Positions 1 to 6,292 of a stretch of 6,475 nucleotides of DNA are shown piece after piece; positions within the stretch are counted from its first letter, which is position 1, and each line of letters opens with the position of its first letter. The stretch comes from Methanobacterium sp. (lineage in GTDB: Archaea; Methanobacteriota; Methanobacteria; Methanobacteriales; Methanobacteriaceae). Location: positions 9,446-15,920 of the forward strand of contig PMMY01000205.1 in NCBI GenBank assembly GCA_003162655.1, read 5' to 3'. The notes beneath the pieces were generated by a model. That model worked only from the letters and a program-made list of their open reading frames with translations. It was not told where the DNA came from and did not search any database. A program made the translations under genes and the position numbers.

Positions 1-16
1 CTCGACTGTTGGATAC

Positions 17-181
17 TTATTTGAGTGGTTTAATGATATCTCCAGTTTTAAATCTTTCACATGATTTACAAACACTTTTTTGAATATTATAACAATTTAG
101 GCATACAATGCTCCCACATAGAGAACATGTATACATCTTGCCGGGTCTGCCACAGATACTACAGATACCTCTAATTTCCAA
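17..181 (-). CDS. Small eight-cysteine zinc-binding protein (HIT/B-box-like finger), 54 aa
   Basis: A complete 54-residue reading frame starts at TTG and stops at TAA. It carries eight cysteines in four CxxC pairs (C7/C10, C19/C22, C27/C30, C38/C41), including the stretch YTCSLCGSIVCLNC. This spacing resembles the HIT-type or B-box cross-brace fold, in which pairs 1+3 and 2+4 each hold a zinc ion. There is no signal peptide or membrane segment, so it should be cytoplasmic. The TTG start is chosen because GGTGA lies 5 nt upstream on the minus strand and the first CxxC follows at residue 7. Such mini zinc proteins are known in archaea, but I cannot assign a role; nucleic-acid or protein binding is an inference. 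It lies 101 bp downstream of the PRC-barrel gene on the same strand and may be co-transcribed with it. The cysteine pattern and ribosome binding site make a chance frame unlikely. Confidence 0.85.
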   Translation of the reverse strand: MEIRGICSICGRPGKMYTCSLCGSIVCLNCYNIQKSVCKSCERFKTGDIIKPLK

Positions 182-282
182 ATTATTCACCCTCTAAAAA
201 AAAAATTAATTTTTAATGTTACATCCTTAAATGATATCGTGCATAACATTAATTTATATTGTAAAATAAAATTTATTTAAAT
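182..282 (-). promoter_or_regulatory. AT-rich spacer between PRC-barrel and zinc-protein genes, with possible promoter and T10 tract
   Basis: Read on the minus strand, the spacer holds a TATA-like AATATAAATT at 251-260, about 75 bp before the zinc-protein start. It would place transcription initiation near 228-232 and give a leader of roughly 48 nt. A run of ten T residues on the minus strand (196-205) sits just upstream of the Shine-Dalgarno. T tracts are the usual archaeal intrinsic termination signal, so this one could end PRC-barrel transcripts or attenuate read-through. Both readings are inference; the spacer could equally be plain AT-rich filler. Confidence 0.3.
187..193 (-). promoter_or_regulatory. 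Shine-Dalgarno AGGGTGA that fixes the TTG start at 181
   Basis: Read on the minus strand this is AGGGTGA, whose GGTGA core complements the 3' end of archaeal 16S rRNA. Five bases separate it from the TTG codon. No ATG or GTG in this frame is better placed, since the only internal methionine (residue 16) would remove the first CxxC pair. Confidence 0.7.
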
Positions 283-540
283 TTATTCTTCCTCTTCTAC
301 TGTATTTTCTTTGATGACATTTTTAAGAAGTATTTTATCTCCAATCTTCTTAACCATATCATAAGGAACAATTGTTTCTCCCTTAGAAATTCCGAGACCC
401 TCTGAAATCCCACCTTTTCCAAGAATGAAAGATTCTAATGATTGTGTTTCAAAATTCACTTCCACATCCTTAACTTTACCAATTACTACTGCAGAACTAT
501 CAAGAACTTCCTTTCCAATAATTTCTTCTATTATCCTCAT
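283..540 (-). CDS. Small PRC-barrel domain protein, 85 aa
   Basis: The protein is one PRC-barrel domain (about residues 1-77) with the typical opening of this fold: IIGKEVLDSS, then VVIGKVKDVEVNFET, a hinge with a glycine-rich loop, and TIVPYDMVKKIGDKILL. The tail is acidic (VEEEE). PRC barrels are small beta-barrel adaptor domains, seen in the RNA-processing factor RimM, in photosynthetic reaction centre H subunits, and as many free-standing archaeal proteins. In haloarchaea some free PRC-barrel proteins (CdpB family) act in cell division beside SepF. Whether this one does is unknown, and the neighbours give no division context. There is no signal peptide or membrane segment. The ATG start is supported by AGGTGA (545-550, minus strand) four bases upstream. 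The family assignment is firm; the function is open. Confidence 0.9.
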   Translation of the reverse strand: MRIIEEIIGKEVLDSSAVVIGKVKDVEVNFETQSLESFILGKGGISEGLGISKGETIVPYDMVKKIGDKILLKNVIKENTVEEEE

Positions 541-789
541 GGTTTCACCTATACATATCAGATTTATCTTACAAAATGGGTAATGTTATTTAAGTTTAAT
601 ATCATACTTAAAGTTTTAATTTCTAAAAAAGAAGGGAATCTGCACGTTTACAATTACAAATAATATAGTATTTTCCCAAGAAAATTTAGAACACACCTTA
701 ACATTTATTTAGCATAGCTATCTAGGAAATATATTGCTGTTTCTAAAATTAAATTTAATCTTCATGAAGGAATTTTGGGAAACTTAATA
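541..789. other. Intergenic region between the exported-protein gene and the PRC-barrel gene
   Basis: About 250 bp without a credible gene. Its left end holds the PRC-barrel promoter and ribosome binding site; its right end must hold the 3' end of the exported-protein transcript. An 8-bp inverted repeat (TTTCCCAA at 672-679, TTGGGAAA at 775-782) encloses a further imperfect pairing (683-691 with about 740-749) and a 10-bp palindrome CTTCATGAAG at 760-769. These could fold, but short AT-rich pairings arise easily by chance. I see no tRNA-like or C/D-box pattern. Confidence 0.4.
587..594 (-). promoter_or_regulatory. Candidate TATA box of the PRC-barrel gene
   Basis: On the minus strand this reads CTTAAATA, preceded by an A-rich stretch that could act as the TFB recognition element. 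Initiation about 25 bp downstream would fall near 563-566, giving a leader of about 25 nt that includes the AGGTGA Shine-Dalgarno at 545-550. The spacing is as expected for an archaeal promoter, but the surroundings are AT-rich, so confidence is moderate. Confidence 0.5.
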
Positions 790-1602
790 TTAATCATAAC
801 TAGTTAAATTTTTTTTGCTCAATTTTTTATAATATCTATCAACATTGGACGTCGAATTAGTTTTATCGAGGTTTAACTCACCTGCATTGTAGAGTTTTTG
901 TAGTTTTACATAGTTCGATAATTCATAGTGCGAATAAGGATCGTTTAAATAAGGGAAAATCAATCCATATAACGTGTAAGTATATGCAGGAATTATTCCA
1001 TAGGTATTTGTTAGTATTTGGAAGAATAATGGGAATCCACAGCCCGGATCAATAAATGGGCTATCGGTTCTAACAGTACCATGCCACACTATTGGAATAG
1101 GCCCTTTTTGTCCATGTTGCTTGGCAAGAGCGTACACATGTGCCATCATTTCACTGTAAGTGTTGTAAACTTTTCCATCAGACATGTACTTGTATCTTTT
1201 GTCGGGCACACCAAATAAAGCCACTTTAAGAGAGTCCAAATAGTTGACCTGACCCATGCTTGCAGAACCAGATCCCTGGGTGTCTAAAAATGCTACTTCT
1301 ATAATGTAAACACTTTGATTTGTACCATTTGAATTGTTAACCTCTGTTGGGAAACTACGATAGTTCGAACTTCCAGCAAAATGCAGAACTATAGCACATT
1401 GTGATCCTCTTTCAGCAGCATACTTTGCCAAAAGGTTAGCATGAGTATGTCCGGGGTACATATCCGGGTTTTCTATTTTAACAAATGAAAGTCTGCCTAA
1501 TGGATTTATAGGGCCATTTGAAACAATACTATAGGAATAACCTATTATGACAGCAGAAAAACTTATCAAAATTATTAGAACAATAAATATCTTTTTTATC
1601 AA
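790..1602 (-). CDS. Exported or membrane-anchored protein of unknown family, about 270 aa
   Basis: I do not recognise this family. Numbering from the TTG at 1602, the N-terminus is MIKK followed by a hydrophobic stretch to about residue 24, a signal peptide or signal anchor; the rest (about 245 residues) would face outside. The exterior part has five N-X-S/T sequons (N89, N92, N95, N249, N265), seven histidines (52, 54, 74, 155, 163, 174, 225), two cysteines (69 and 188) that could form a disulfide, and a lysine-rich end. Recognisable landmarks are PGHTHANLLAKYA, AIVLHFAG, PIPIVWHGTVRTD and FIDPGCGFPLF, which look like conserved core segments. I chose the TTG at 1602 because GGTGG lies six bases upstream. 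The frame remains open to another TTG at 1629 that adds nine residues but has no visible Shine-Dalgarno. It stands alone, divergent from the iron-uptake unit. Enzyme, adhesin and metal-binding roles are all possible. Confidence 0.75.
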   Translation of the reverse strand: MIKKIFIVLIILISFSAVIIGYSYSIVSNGPINPLGRLSFVKIENPDMYPGHTHANLLAKYAAERGSQCAIVLHFAGSSNYRSFPTEVNNSNGTNQSVYIIEVAFLDTQGSGSASMGQVNYLDSLKVALFGVPDKRYKYMSDGKVYNTYSEMMAHVYALAKQHGQKGPIPIVWHGTVRTDSPFIDPGCGFPLFFQILTNTYGIIPAYTYTLYGLIFPYLNDPYSHYELSNYVKLQKLYNAGELNLDKTNSTSNVDRYYKKLSKKNLTSYD

Positions 1603-1608
1603 TCTTAT

Positions 1609-1613
1609 CCACC
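1609..1613 (-). promoter_or_regulatory. GGTGG ribosome binding site favouring the TTG at 1602
   Basis: On the minus strand GGTGG lies six bases before the TTG at 1600-1602, matching most of the GGTGA core. The competing TTG at 1627-1629 is preceded only by AT-rich sequence. The shorter form also gives a more compact signal-peptide n-region. A leaderless or weakly led longer form cannot be excluded. Confidence 0.45.
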
Positions 1614-1629
1614 GGAAATTTGTAAACAA

Positions 1630-1830
1630 TTATTATGATATCATTTATTGAGTTAATATGAATTAACCAATATTATAATTATGTTTAGATTATAATAATT
1701 ACTTATTTATTAAATTAACTTTCTGTTCTATGTTTCCTAAAAAAAAATGAGTTAAGAATTCTATTACAATATAAATTCAAATTAAAAAACAAGAATAACA
1801 TAAATTTGTTTATGATTTTTTTACGATTTA
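1630..1830. other. Divergent intergenic region, AT-rich, with weak promoter candidates for the exported-protein gene
   Basis: About 200 bp separate the exported-protein gene from the regulator's upstream operator. Reading the minus strand, a TATA-like AATTATAATA at 1671-1680 could drive the exported-protein gene, with initiation near 1648. The palindrome ATTATAAT occurs twice (1672-1679 and 1689-1696), and ATGATATCAT lies at 1635-1644. An A tract sits at 1739-1747. No copy of the TTAGG-N4-CCTAA operator lies next to the minus-strand promoter candidate, so nothing ties this gene to the iron regulator. No small gene is seen. Confidence 0.3.
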
Positions 1831-1844
1831 TTAGGTAATCCTAA
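1831..1844 (+). promoter_or_regulatory. Operator 1 (TTAGG-N4-CCTAA) upstream of the regulator TATA box
   Basis: The sequence TTAGGTAATCCTAA has perfect five-base inverted arms around TAAT. The half-sites match those of DtxR/IdeR-type operators (TTAGG...CCTAA). It ends two bases before the TATA box, over the expected TFB recognition element, so a bound repressor would hinder TBP/TFB loading. A second copy with the same arms and spacer length lies 55 bp downstream (centre to centre), which argues strongly against chance. The likely ligand is the DtxR-family protein encoded just downstream. Confidence 0.75.
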
Positions 1845-1846
1845 CA

Positions 1847-1854
1847 TTTATATA
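1847..1854 (+). promoter_or_regulatory. TATA box of the regulator-feoB unit
   Basis: TTTATATA is a near-ideal archaeal TATA box. Initiation some 24-27 bp downstream would fall near 1874-1878, giving a leader of about 22-26 nt that contains operator 2 and the ribosome binding site. It is the only strong promoter seen ahead of both the regulator and feoB. Confidence 0.75.
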
Positions 1855-1884
1855 GTAGTGAAAATAATTAATTTTTATAAAATC

Positions 1885-1900
1885 TTTAGGTGAACCTAAA
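1885..1900 (+). promoter_or_regulatory. Operator 2 overlapping the Shine-Dalgarno and start codon of the regulator
   Basis: TTTAGGTGAACCTAAA is an inverted repeat with seven-base arms around GA, and contains the same TTAGG-N4-CCTAA core as operator 1. It lies downstream of the expected transcription start and its last A is the first base of the ATG. The ribosome binding site AGGTGA (1888-1893, six bases before the ATG) is built into the left half. Bound here, the regulator would block promoter clearance. In RNA the same bases could form a six-pair stem with a UGAA loop that hides the Shine-Dalgarno. Confidence 0.75.
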
Positions 1901-2628
1901 TGTCAAATAATGAAAAACTTAGCGCAAACATCGAAGAGTACTTAGAAACTATATATAAAATCAGCCAAAACGAGAAAATTGTTAAAACCTCAAGGATATC
2001 AAAAGATTTGAGTATAACATCAGCAAGCGTATCAGAAATGCTCAAAAAGCTTGATAAAATGGATTATGTAAATTACTCCCAATATAAAGGTGTAAAATTA
2101 ACAGAAAATGGTCTGAAGGTTGCTAAAAGAATTACTAGAAAACACAGACTCTTGGAAAGATTTCTTCGAGATATTCTAAAGCTTAAAGATCATATTTTAC
2201 ATGATCAGGCCTGTGAAATGGAACATTCTCTGTCAGATGACGCAGAAAGAGCCCTTTGCCAAGTTTTAGAACATCCAGATAAATGTCCTGATGACAGAGT
2301 TATTCCTGCCTGCGACCTAAAATTTACTACCTGCGAAGAATGTATGAGCCGAAAAGAAGAGGAAGTAAACGAAGTCGGGAAACGAAATGAAAATCTAATT
2401 CCTATAATGGAACTTGAAAAAGAACAAAAAGGTAAAGTTTCGTTTATTAGAGGAGATTATAAGGTGATCAGAAGACTTTTAGATATGGGAATTACAATAG
2501 GAGCATCAATTAGTGTTATAAAGATTGCACCGTTAAGTGGTCCAGTAGAAGTTGCAATAAGGGGTTCAAAACTTGCTATAGGACGGGATATAGCATGTAA
2601 TGTCTTCGTAGAATTGATGGAAGCATAA
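1900..2628 (+). CDS. DtxR-family metal-dependent transcriptional regulator with FeoA-like C-terminal domain, 242 aa
   Basis: Likely an iron-sensing repressor of its own gene and feoB. Domains in order: a winged helix-turn-helix (about 10-72, with the recognition helix near [16 protein letters not shown]); a metal-binding and dimerisation helical domain (about 73-125); a cysteine-rich linker (about 126-160); and an SH3/FeoA-like domain (about 168-241). Ligands aligned with DtxR: H82 and E86 in [11 protein letters not shown]101, then C105, E108, H109 in HDQACEMEH. DtxR Met10 is replaced by E13, with E16 also present, as in the manganese regulator MntR; cysteine at 105 is instead the iron-type residue. 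The linker adds C129, C138, C145 and C148, the last two as CEEC, a possible extra zinc or iron site. Length suits the long archaeal DtxR form. It precedes feoB by 27 bp and is flanked by two operators it probably binds. The family is certain; metal specificity (Fe versus Mn) is inferred from context. Confidence 0.93.
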   Translation: MSNNEKLSANIEEYLETIYKISQNEKIVKTSRISKDLSITSASVSEMLKKLDKMDYVNYSQYKGVKLTENGLKVAKRITRKHRLLERFLRDILKLKDHILHDQACEMEHSLSDDAERALCQVLEHPDKCPDDRVIPACDLKFTTCEECMSRKEEEVNEVGKRNENLIPIMELEKEQKGKVSFIRGDYKVIRRLLDMGITIGASISVIKIAPLSGPVEVAIRGSKLAIGRDIACNVFVELMEA

Positions 2629-2655
2629 ATTAACCATTACAAAGGAATAACACTT

Positions 2656-4662
2656 ATGAACACAGCCAATGATAACAAAGCTAATGAATTCACCCAAAAA
2701 TCACACACGGAAAATCCCGAAGGGCTAAAGGTAAATGAAAAGAATATAACCATCGCACTAGCAGGCAATGCCAACGTTGGTAAGAGTGTAGTATTCAATG
2801 AACTTACTGGTTCCAATCAGATAATTGGGAACTGGCCAGGAAAAACAGTGGAAAGGGCTGAGGGAAAACTTCGCTTTGAAGGCCATGACATAAAAGTAAT
2901 TGATCTACCTGGAATATACTCATTCTCCACTTACTCCATGGAAGAAATTGTTTCAAGGGAATACATAGCATTTGAAAAACCTGATGTAGTGATAAATGTA
3001 GTGGATGCATCAGTATTGGAGCGTAATCTATTCTTCACCATACAATTGAAAGAAATGAACGTGCCCATGGTAGTATGCGTCAACCAAGTGGATCTAGCAA
3101 AACAAAAGGGAATAATAATTGACACCGAAAAACTCGAAGCAGCCTTAGGTGTCCCGGTGGTTTCCACAGTTGCCATTAGAGGAGAAGGTTTACACGAATT
3201 AATGGAAGTAGCAACAGAAATCGCATTTAATAAAACTAAAAATAAAAATACCACCATTGAGTACGGTGCTGAGGTTGAAAACAGAATAAAAAAATTAACC
3301 GAACTAATTCAATCAAAAAATCTTAATCTGGGATATCCCTCACGTTGGGTAGCTATAAAATTGTTGGAAAATGATATAGAAATTAGAAAACTGGTAGAAT
3401 CTAAATCTAGGGATATTGTAAACACTGCTTATGATCTTGCAAGGGAAATAGAGGATATCCATAAAGAACCATCCTTTGCAGTTATTGCATCTGAGAGATA
3501 TTTTTTTGCTAACCAATTTGCACATGGAGCCCAGTTACAGAGCGATATAAAAATAACATTTTCTGAAAGATTGGATAAATTAGTCACTCACAGAGTACTT
3601 GGATATTTCATATCAGCCCTTGTGGTGGGAGGATTGCTTCTATGGACATTTGTAGTAGGAGATTTTTTCTCAAGTTTACTGACCAGTGCATTCGGTTTCT
3701 TCCATCCTGTTAATCCTCAAGTTGCAGGACCAATAGTGATTATTCTTTGGAATGGTGCATTTGGAGGTATAGTTGCAGGTGTTACACTAGTTTTACCCTT
3801 CGTAATACCTTTTTATTTGATGTTGAGTTTGATTGAAAATTCAGGAATCTTGACCCGTGTAGCTTTTATGATGGACAGCGCCATGCACAAAATAGGTTTG
3901 CATGGAAAAGCTCTTATCCCGATGATCCTTGGATATGGCTGTAATGTACCGGCAATTGAAAGTACTAGAATTTTAGAAACCAGACGTGAACGTTTGCTCG
4001 CAGCATTTGCAATCACATTTGCTCCTTGTGCTGCAAGAACTATAGTAATTTTAGGATTGGTTGCAGTATTTGTCAGTGTATGGTGGGCTTTAGCACTTTA
4101 TGCAATAGATATTCTAGTTATGTTCATTTTGGGTAGGATTGCTTTAAAAGTAGTTCCCGGAGAGACATCAGGACTAATTATGGAAATGCACACATTTAAA
4201 GTTCCATCACTATCAGTTGCAGCTAAACAGACATGGTCCCGGACTAAATCGTTGATCTATGTTGTATTCCCGGTTTACATCATTGGAAGTGCCCTTATTC
4301 AGGGATTATATGCCTTAGGGTTACTTACGCCAATTGCTAATTTCTTAGCACCCATAACCGTTGTTTGGTTGGGTCTTCCTGTAATTGCAGGGGTAGTTCT
4401 CATATTTGGTGCAGTTAGAAAGGAATTCACACTCCTCATGCTGGTAGCTCTATTCGGAACCAACCTAGCAGCCATATTAACACCTATCCAATTTATTATA
4501 CTGGCATTAGTGAGTATGTTATTTATTCCTTGTTTAGCAACATTAACTATCTTGCTTCGTGAATTTGGATGGAAAGCAACAACATCAATAGCTTTGGCAA
4601 ATATAATAACTGCCATAATAGTTGGAGGCCTATTTTACAGATTAATAGGACCATTTGTTTAA
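2656..4662 (+). CDS. feoB: Ferrous iron transporter FeoB, 668 aa
   Basis: FeoB brings Fe(II) across the cytoplasmic membrane and needs its N-terminal G domain. After a hydrophilic lead of about 30 residues come G1 GNANVGKS (37-44), switch I NWPGKTVE with G2 Thr64, G3 DLPG (83-86), G4 NQVD (143-146) and a G5-like loop near 171-178. A helical spacer domain follows (about 205-300), then the membrane domain from about residue 312. The membrane part shows FeoB signatures: [14 protein letters not shown] (425-438), FAPCAAR (455-461), RKEFTL (588-593) and a late PCLATL (625-630); C429, C458 and C626 are candidate iron-path residues. All motifs are intact and the length is normal for archaea. AAAGGA (2641-2646) lies nine bases before the ATG. 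It sits 27 bp after the regulator, whose C-terminal FeoA-like domain is the only FeoA-type sequence here. Transcription presumably comes from the operator-controlled promoter at 1847. Confidence 0.97.
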   Translation: MNTANDNKANEFTQKSHTENPEGLKVNEKNITIALAGNANVGKSVVFNELTGSNQIIGNWPGKTVERAEGKLRFEGHDIKVIDLPGIYSFSTYSMEEIVSREYIAFEKPDVVINVVDASVLERNLFFTIQLKEMNVPMVVCVNQVDLAKQKGIIIDTEKLEAALGVPVVSTVAIRGEGLHELMEVATEIAFNKTKNKNTTIEYGAEVENRIKKLTELIQSKNLNLGYPSRWVAIKLLENDIEIRKLVESKSRDIVNTAYDLAREIEDIHKEPSFAVIASERYFFANQFAHGAQLQSDIKITFSERLDKLVTHRVLGYFISALVVGGLLLWTFVVGDFFSSLLTSAFGFFHPVNPQVAGPIVIILWNGAFGGIVAGVTLVLPFVIPFYLMLSLIENSGILTRVAFMMDSAMHKIGLHGKALIPMILGYGCNVPAIESTRILETRRERLLAAFAITFAPCAARTIVILGLVAVFVSVWWALALYAIDILVMFILGRIALKVVPGETSGLIMEMHTFKVPSLSVAAKQTWSRTKSLIYVVFPVYIIGSALIQGLYALGLLTPIANFLAPITVVWLGLPVIAGVVLIFGAVRKEFTLLMLVALFGTNLAAILTPIQFIILALVSMLFIPCLATLTILLREFGWKATTSIALANIITAIIVGGLFYRLIGPFV

Positions 4663-4663
4663 G

Positions 4664-4690
4664 AATTAAAAAAAAAGAAAAAAGGAAAAG
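4664..4690 (-). terminator. T-rich terminator of the symporter transcript
   Basis: On the minus strand, just past the symporter stop, the sequence is a pyrimidine run containing T9 (4668-4676) and T6 (4678-4683). Such T tracts without a strong hairpin are the common archaeal terminator form. It lies in the 30-bp gap between convergent genes. On the plus strand the same stretch is A-rich, so it should not stop feoB transcription. Confidence 0.6.
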
Positions 4691-4692
4691 GT

Positions 4693-6279
4693 TCAACCTA
4701 CATCCTTGAAACATTTGTCCAATAGTTCATCACTAGGTGGTTTTGTTAGCAAACTAACCACTATTGTGATTATGAATGCAAGTGGAACTCCAATTACTAT
4801 TGGATCAACAACAGGCCATGGCATGGTTGATATTAGAACTACTTTGCCCGTGAGTGCCTGTGAGACTCCTAGTGCTGCTGCTGCTTTCTGGTTTATAAAA
4901 AGAAACGAGAATGCAGTATAGACTGTACCGATAACCAGTCCCGCAATAGCACCTTGCTTAGTTGTACGCTTCCAGAAAAGTGCACAAACGTACATAGCAA
5001 GGAAAGCCACAGCAGTTAAACTGAACCACATCGCAGTACCTACAGCAATGATGTTAGCTGGGAGAATGAACCCCAATATGACTGCTATAAAAACAGCAAT
5101 TACAATTCCGGCCCTAGCAACCATTATAGATGATCCACCTGTTTTTTTAGCTAATGTCTCGTATATGTCCCTTCCTAGAGCAGTTCCTTGAACATGGAAC
5201 TGTGCACTTAATGTGGACATTGCAGCAGATAACAGAGTTATCATGAAGATGTAAGCAAACCATACAGGCATAGCAGTTGATATAAAGAGAGGTATTATAG
5301 TGTCTGCGTTTCCACCCGCAGCCTGAATAGCAATCTGTCCAGAATGCTGCATAAAGTAAACGTTAGATAATGCCCCAACAATAAAAGCAGTACCTGTCAT
5401 CATGGCTATGAAAACACCACCAATCAAAACTGCTCTGTTAAGTTCTTTATTAGATTTAACTGTCATAAACCTAACAACAAGCTGTGGTTGAGATAAAACT
5501 CCTATTCCCACACCTAATATCAAAGTACTAACTAGGGTCCACCAGAATGGGCTGCCCAAAATAGGCATAGATGTCCATCCCGTTGATCCTGTGCTACTTG
5601 CTGCTGCCGGTATCATTGATGCCATTCCTGAAAGTAATTGGTTGGCATGTACAACTCCTCCTAAAAGCCAATAAGTTGCAATCAAAAGAAATGCCATCCC
5701 AAAGAACATAATCGTTCCTTGAAGGGCGTCTGTATACATAACACCCCTTATTCCTCCAAAAACAACATAAACTGCTACTATTACCGCCATAACAATTAAT
5801 GCTATGTTGTAGTTTAGGCCCAGAGTTGTTTCAACAAACCTGGCCATACCAATAAGAACCACTGCCGCATAAAGCGGCATTGCAACGAATATAACCAACC
5901 CACTGAAGTATTGTATAAAACGACTATTAAACCTCTTTGATAAAAATTCAGGGAATGTTAAAGCTTTTAAGTTATGGCCCATCTTCCTGGTTCTTTTACC
6001 AAAGAATACAAATGCTATGAATATACCTACCAATATGTTCAGGAAAGTGAGCCCTAGTAGACCCATACCATAGATTCCTGCAACTCCCCCAAACCCAACA
6101 ATTGCAGCCGTGCTTATAAAGGTGGCCCCGTAACTTAAGGCCATGATATAAGGGTGTGTATTTCTGCCTGCAACCATGTAGTCCTCAGAACTCTTGGTAC
6201 ATTTCCAAGCAACGTAACCAACGTATAAAACCATTAGGAGGTATATTAAAACTACTATACCAAGTACTAATAAATCCAT
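4693..6279 (-). CDS. Sodium:solute symporter, SSS family, 528 aa
   Basis: A sodium-coupled uptake transporter of the SSS (SLC5/PutP) family with the LeuT fold. About 13 hydrophobic helices span the protein. Family marks are: SEDYMVAGR after helix 1 (31-39); the broken first core helix ALSYGATFISTAAIVGFGG (47-65); the signature FGGIRGVMYTDALQG (174-188); SQPQLVVRFMTVKS (263-276); and LLSAAMSTLSAQF (349-361). S355 and T356 in the last align with the Na2-site S340/T341 of PutP, so sodium coupling is likely intact. The substrate cannot be read from sequence; SSS members carry amino acids, carboxylates, pantothenate or sugars. ATG at 6279 is chosen because it begins just before helix 1 and AGGAG lies about 10 bases upstream. 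It follows a small one-helix protein by 13 bp, a pairing seen in several SSS systems. It ends 30 bp from the feoB stop, tail to tail. Confidence 0.95.
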   Translation of the reverse strand: MDLLVLGIVVLIYLLMVLYVGYVAWKCTKSSEDYMVAGRNTHPYIMALSYGATFISTAAIVGFGGVAGIYGMGLLGLTFLNILVGIFIAFVFFGKRTRKMGHNLKALTFPEFLSKRFNSRFIQYFSGLVIFVAMPLYAAVVLIGMARFVETTLGLNYNIALIVMAVIVAVYVVFGGIRGVMYTDALQGTIMFFGMAFLLIATYWLLGGVVHANQLLSGMASMIPAAASSTGSTGWTSMPILGSPFWWTLVSTLILGVGIGVLSQPQLVVRFMTVKSNKELNRAVLIGGVFIAMMTGTAFIVGALSNVYFMQHSGQIAIQAAGGNADTIIPLFISTAMPVWFAYIFMITLLSAAMSTLSAQFHVQGTALGRDIYETLAKKTGGSSIMVARAGIVIAVFIAVILGFILPANIIAVGTAMWFSLTAVAFLAMYVCALFWKRTTKQGAIAGLVIGTVYTAFSFLFINQKAAAALGVSQALTGKVVLISTMPWPVVDPIVIGVPLAFIITIVVSLLTKPPSDELLDKCFKDVG

Positions 6280-6292
6280 TTAAATCAGACTC

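Noticed and set aside
442..663. Plus-strand open frame of 73 codons
   Set aside because: It overlaps the PRC-barrel gene in antisense, has low-complexity F/Y/N-rich translation, no ribosome binding site and no recognisable domain.
1635..1644. ATGATATCAT palindrome upstream of the exported-protein gene, with ATGATATC also at 33-40 and 231-238
   Set aside because: Short AT-rich words recur by chance in this composition; one copy lies within coding sequence and their positions relative to promoters differ.
1672..1696. Direct repeat of the palindrome ATTATAAT as an operator candidate
   Set aside because: Pure A/T octamers are expected in this spacer, the spacing of 17 bp has no known match, and no regulator is implicated.
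1736..1747. CCTAA followed by an A tract as a third DtxR half-site
   Set aside because: No TTAGG partner lies four bases before it, so it is a lone half-site.
2804..4616. Several minus-strand open frames of about 60-108 codons opposite feoB
   Set aside because: They are antisense shadows of an intact feoB with all family motifs; their translations show no domain and they lack ribosome binding sites.
4689..4699. AGGTTCAACCT palindrome resembling the DtxR operator
   Set aside because: Its half-site spacing is five rather than four bases, it lacks the outer TT/AA, and it lies at the 3' end of the symporter gene, far from any promoter.
4706..4921. Plus-strand open frame of 71 codons opposite the symporter 3' end
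   Set aside because: It is the antisense of conserved symporter helices and has no independent signals.
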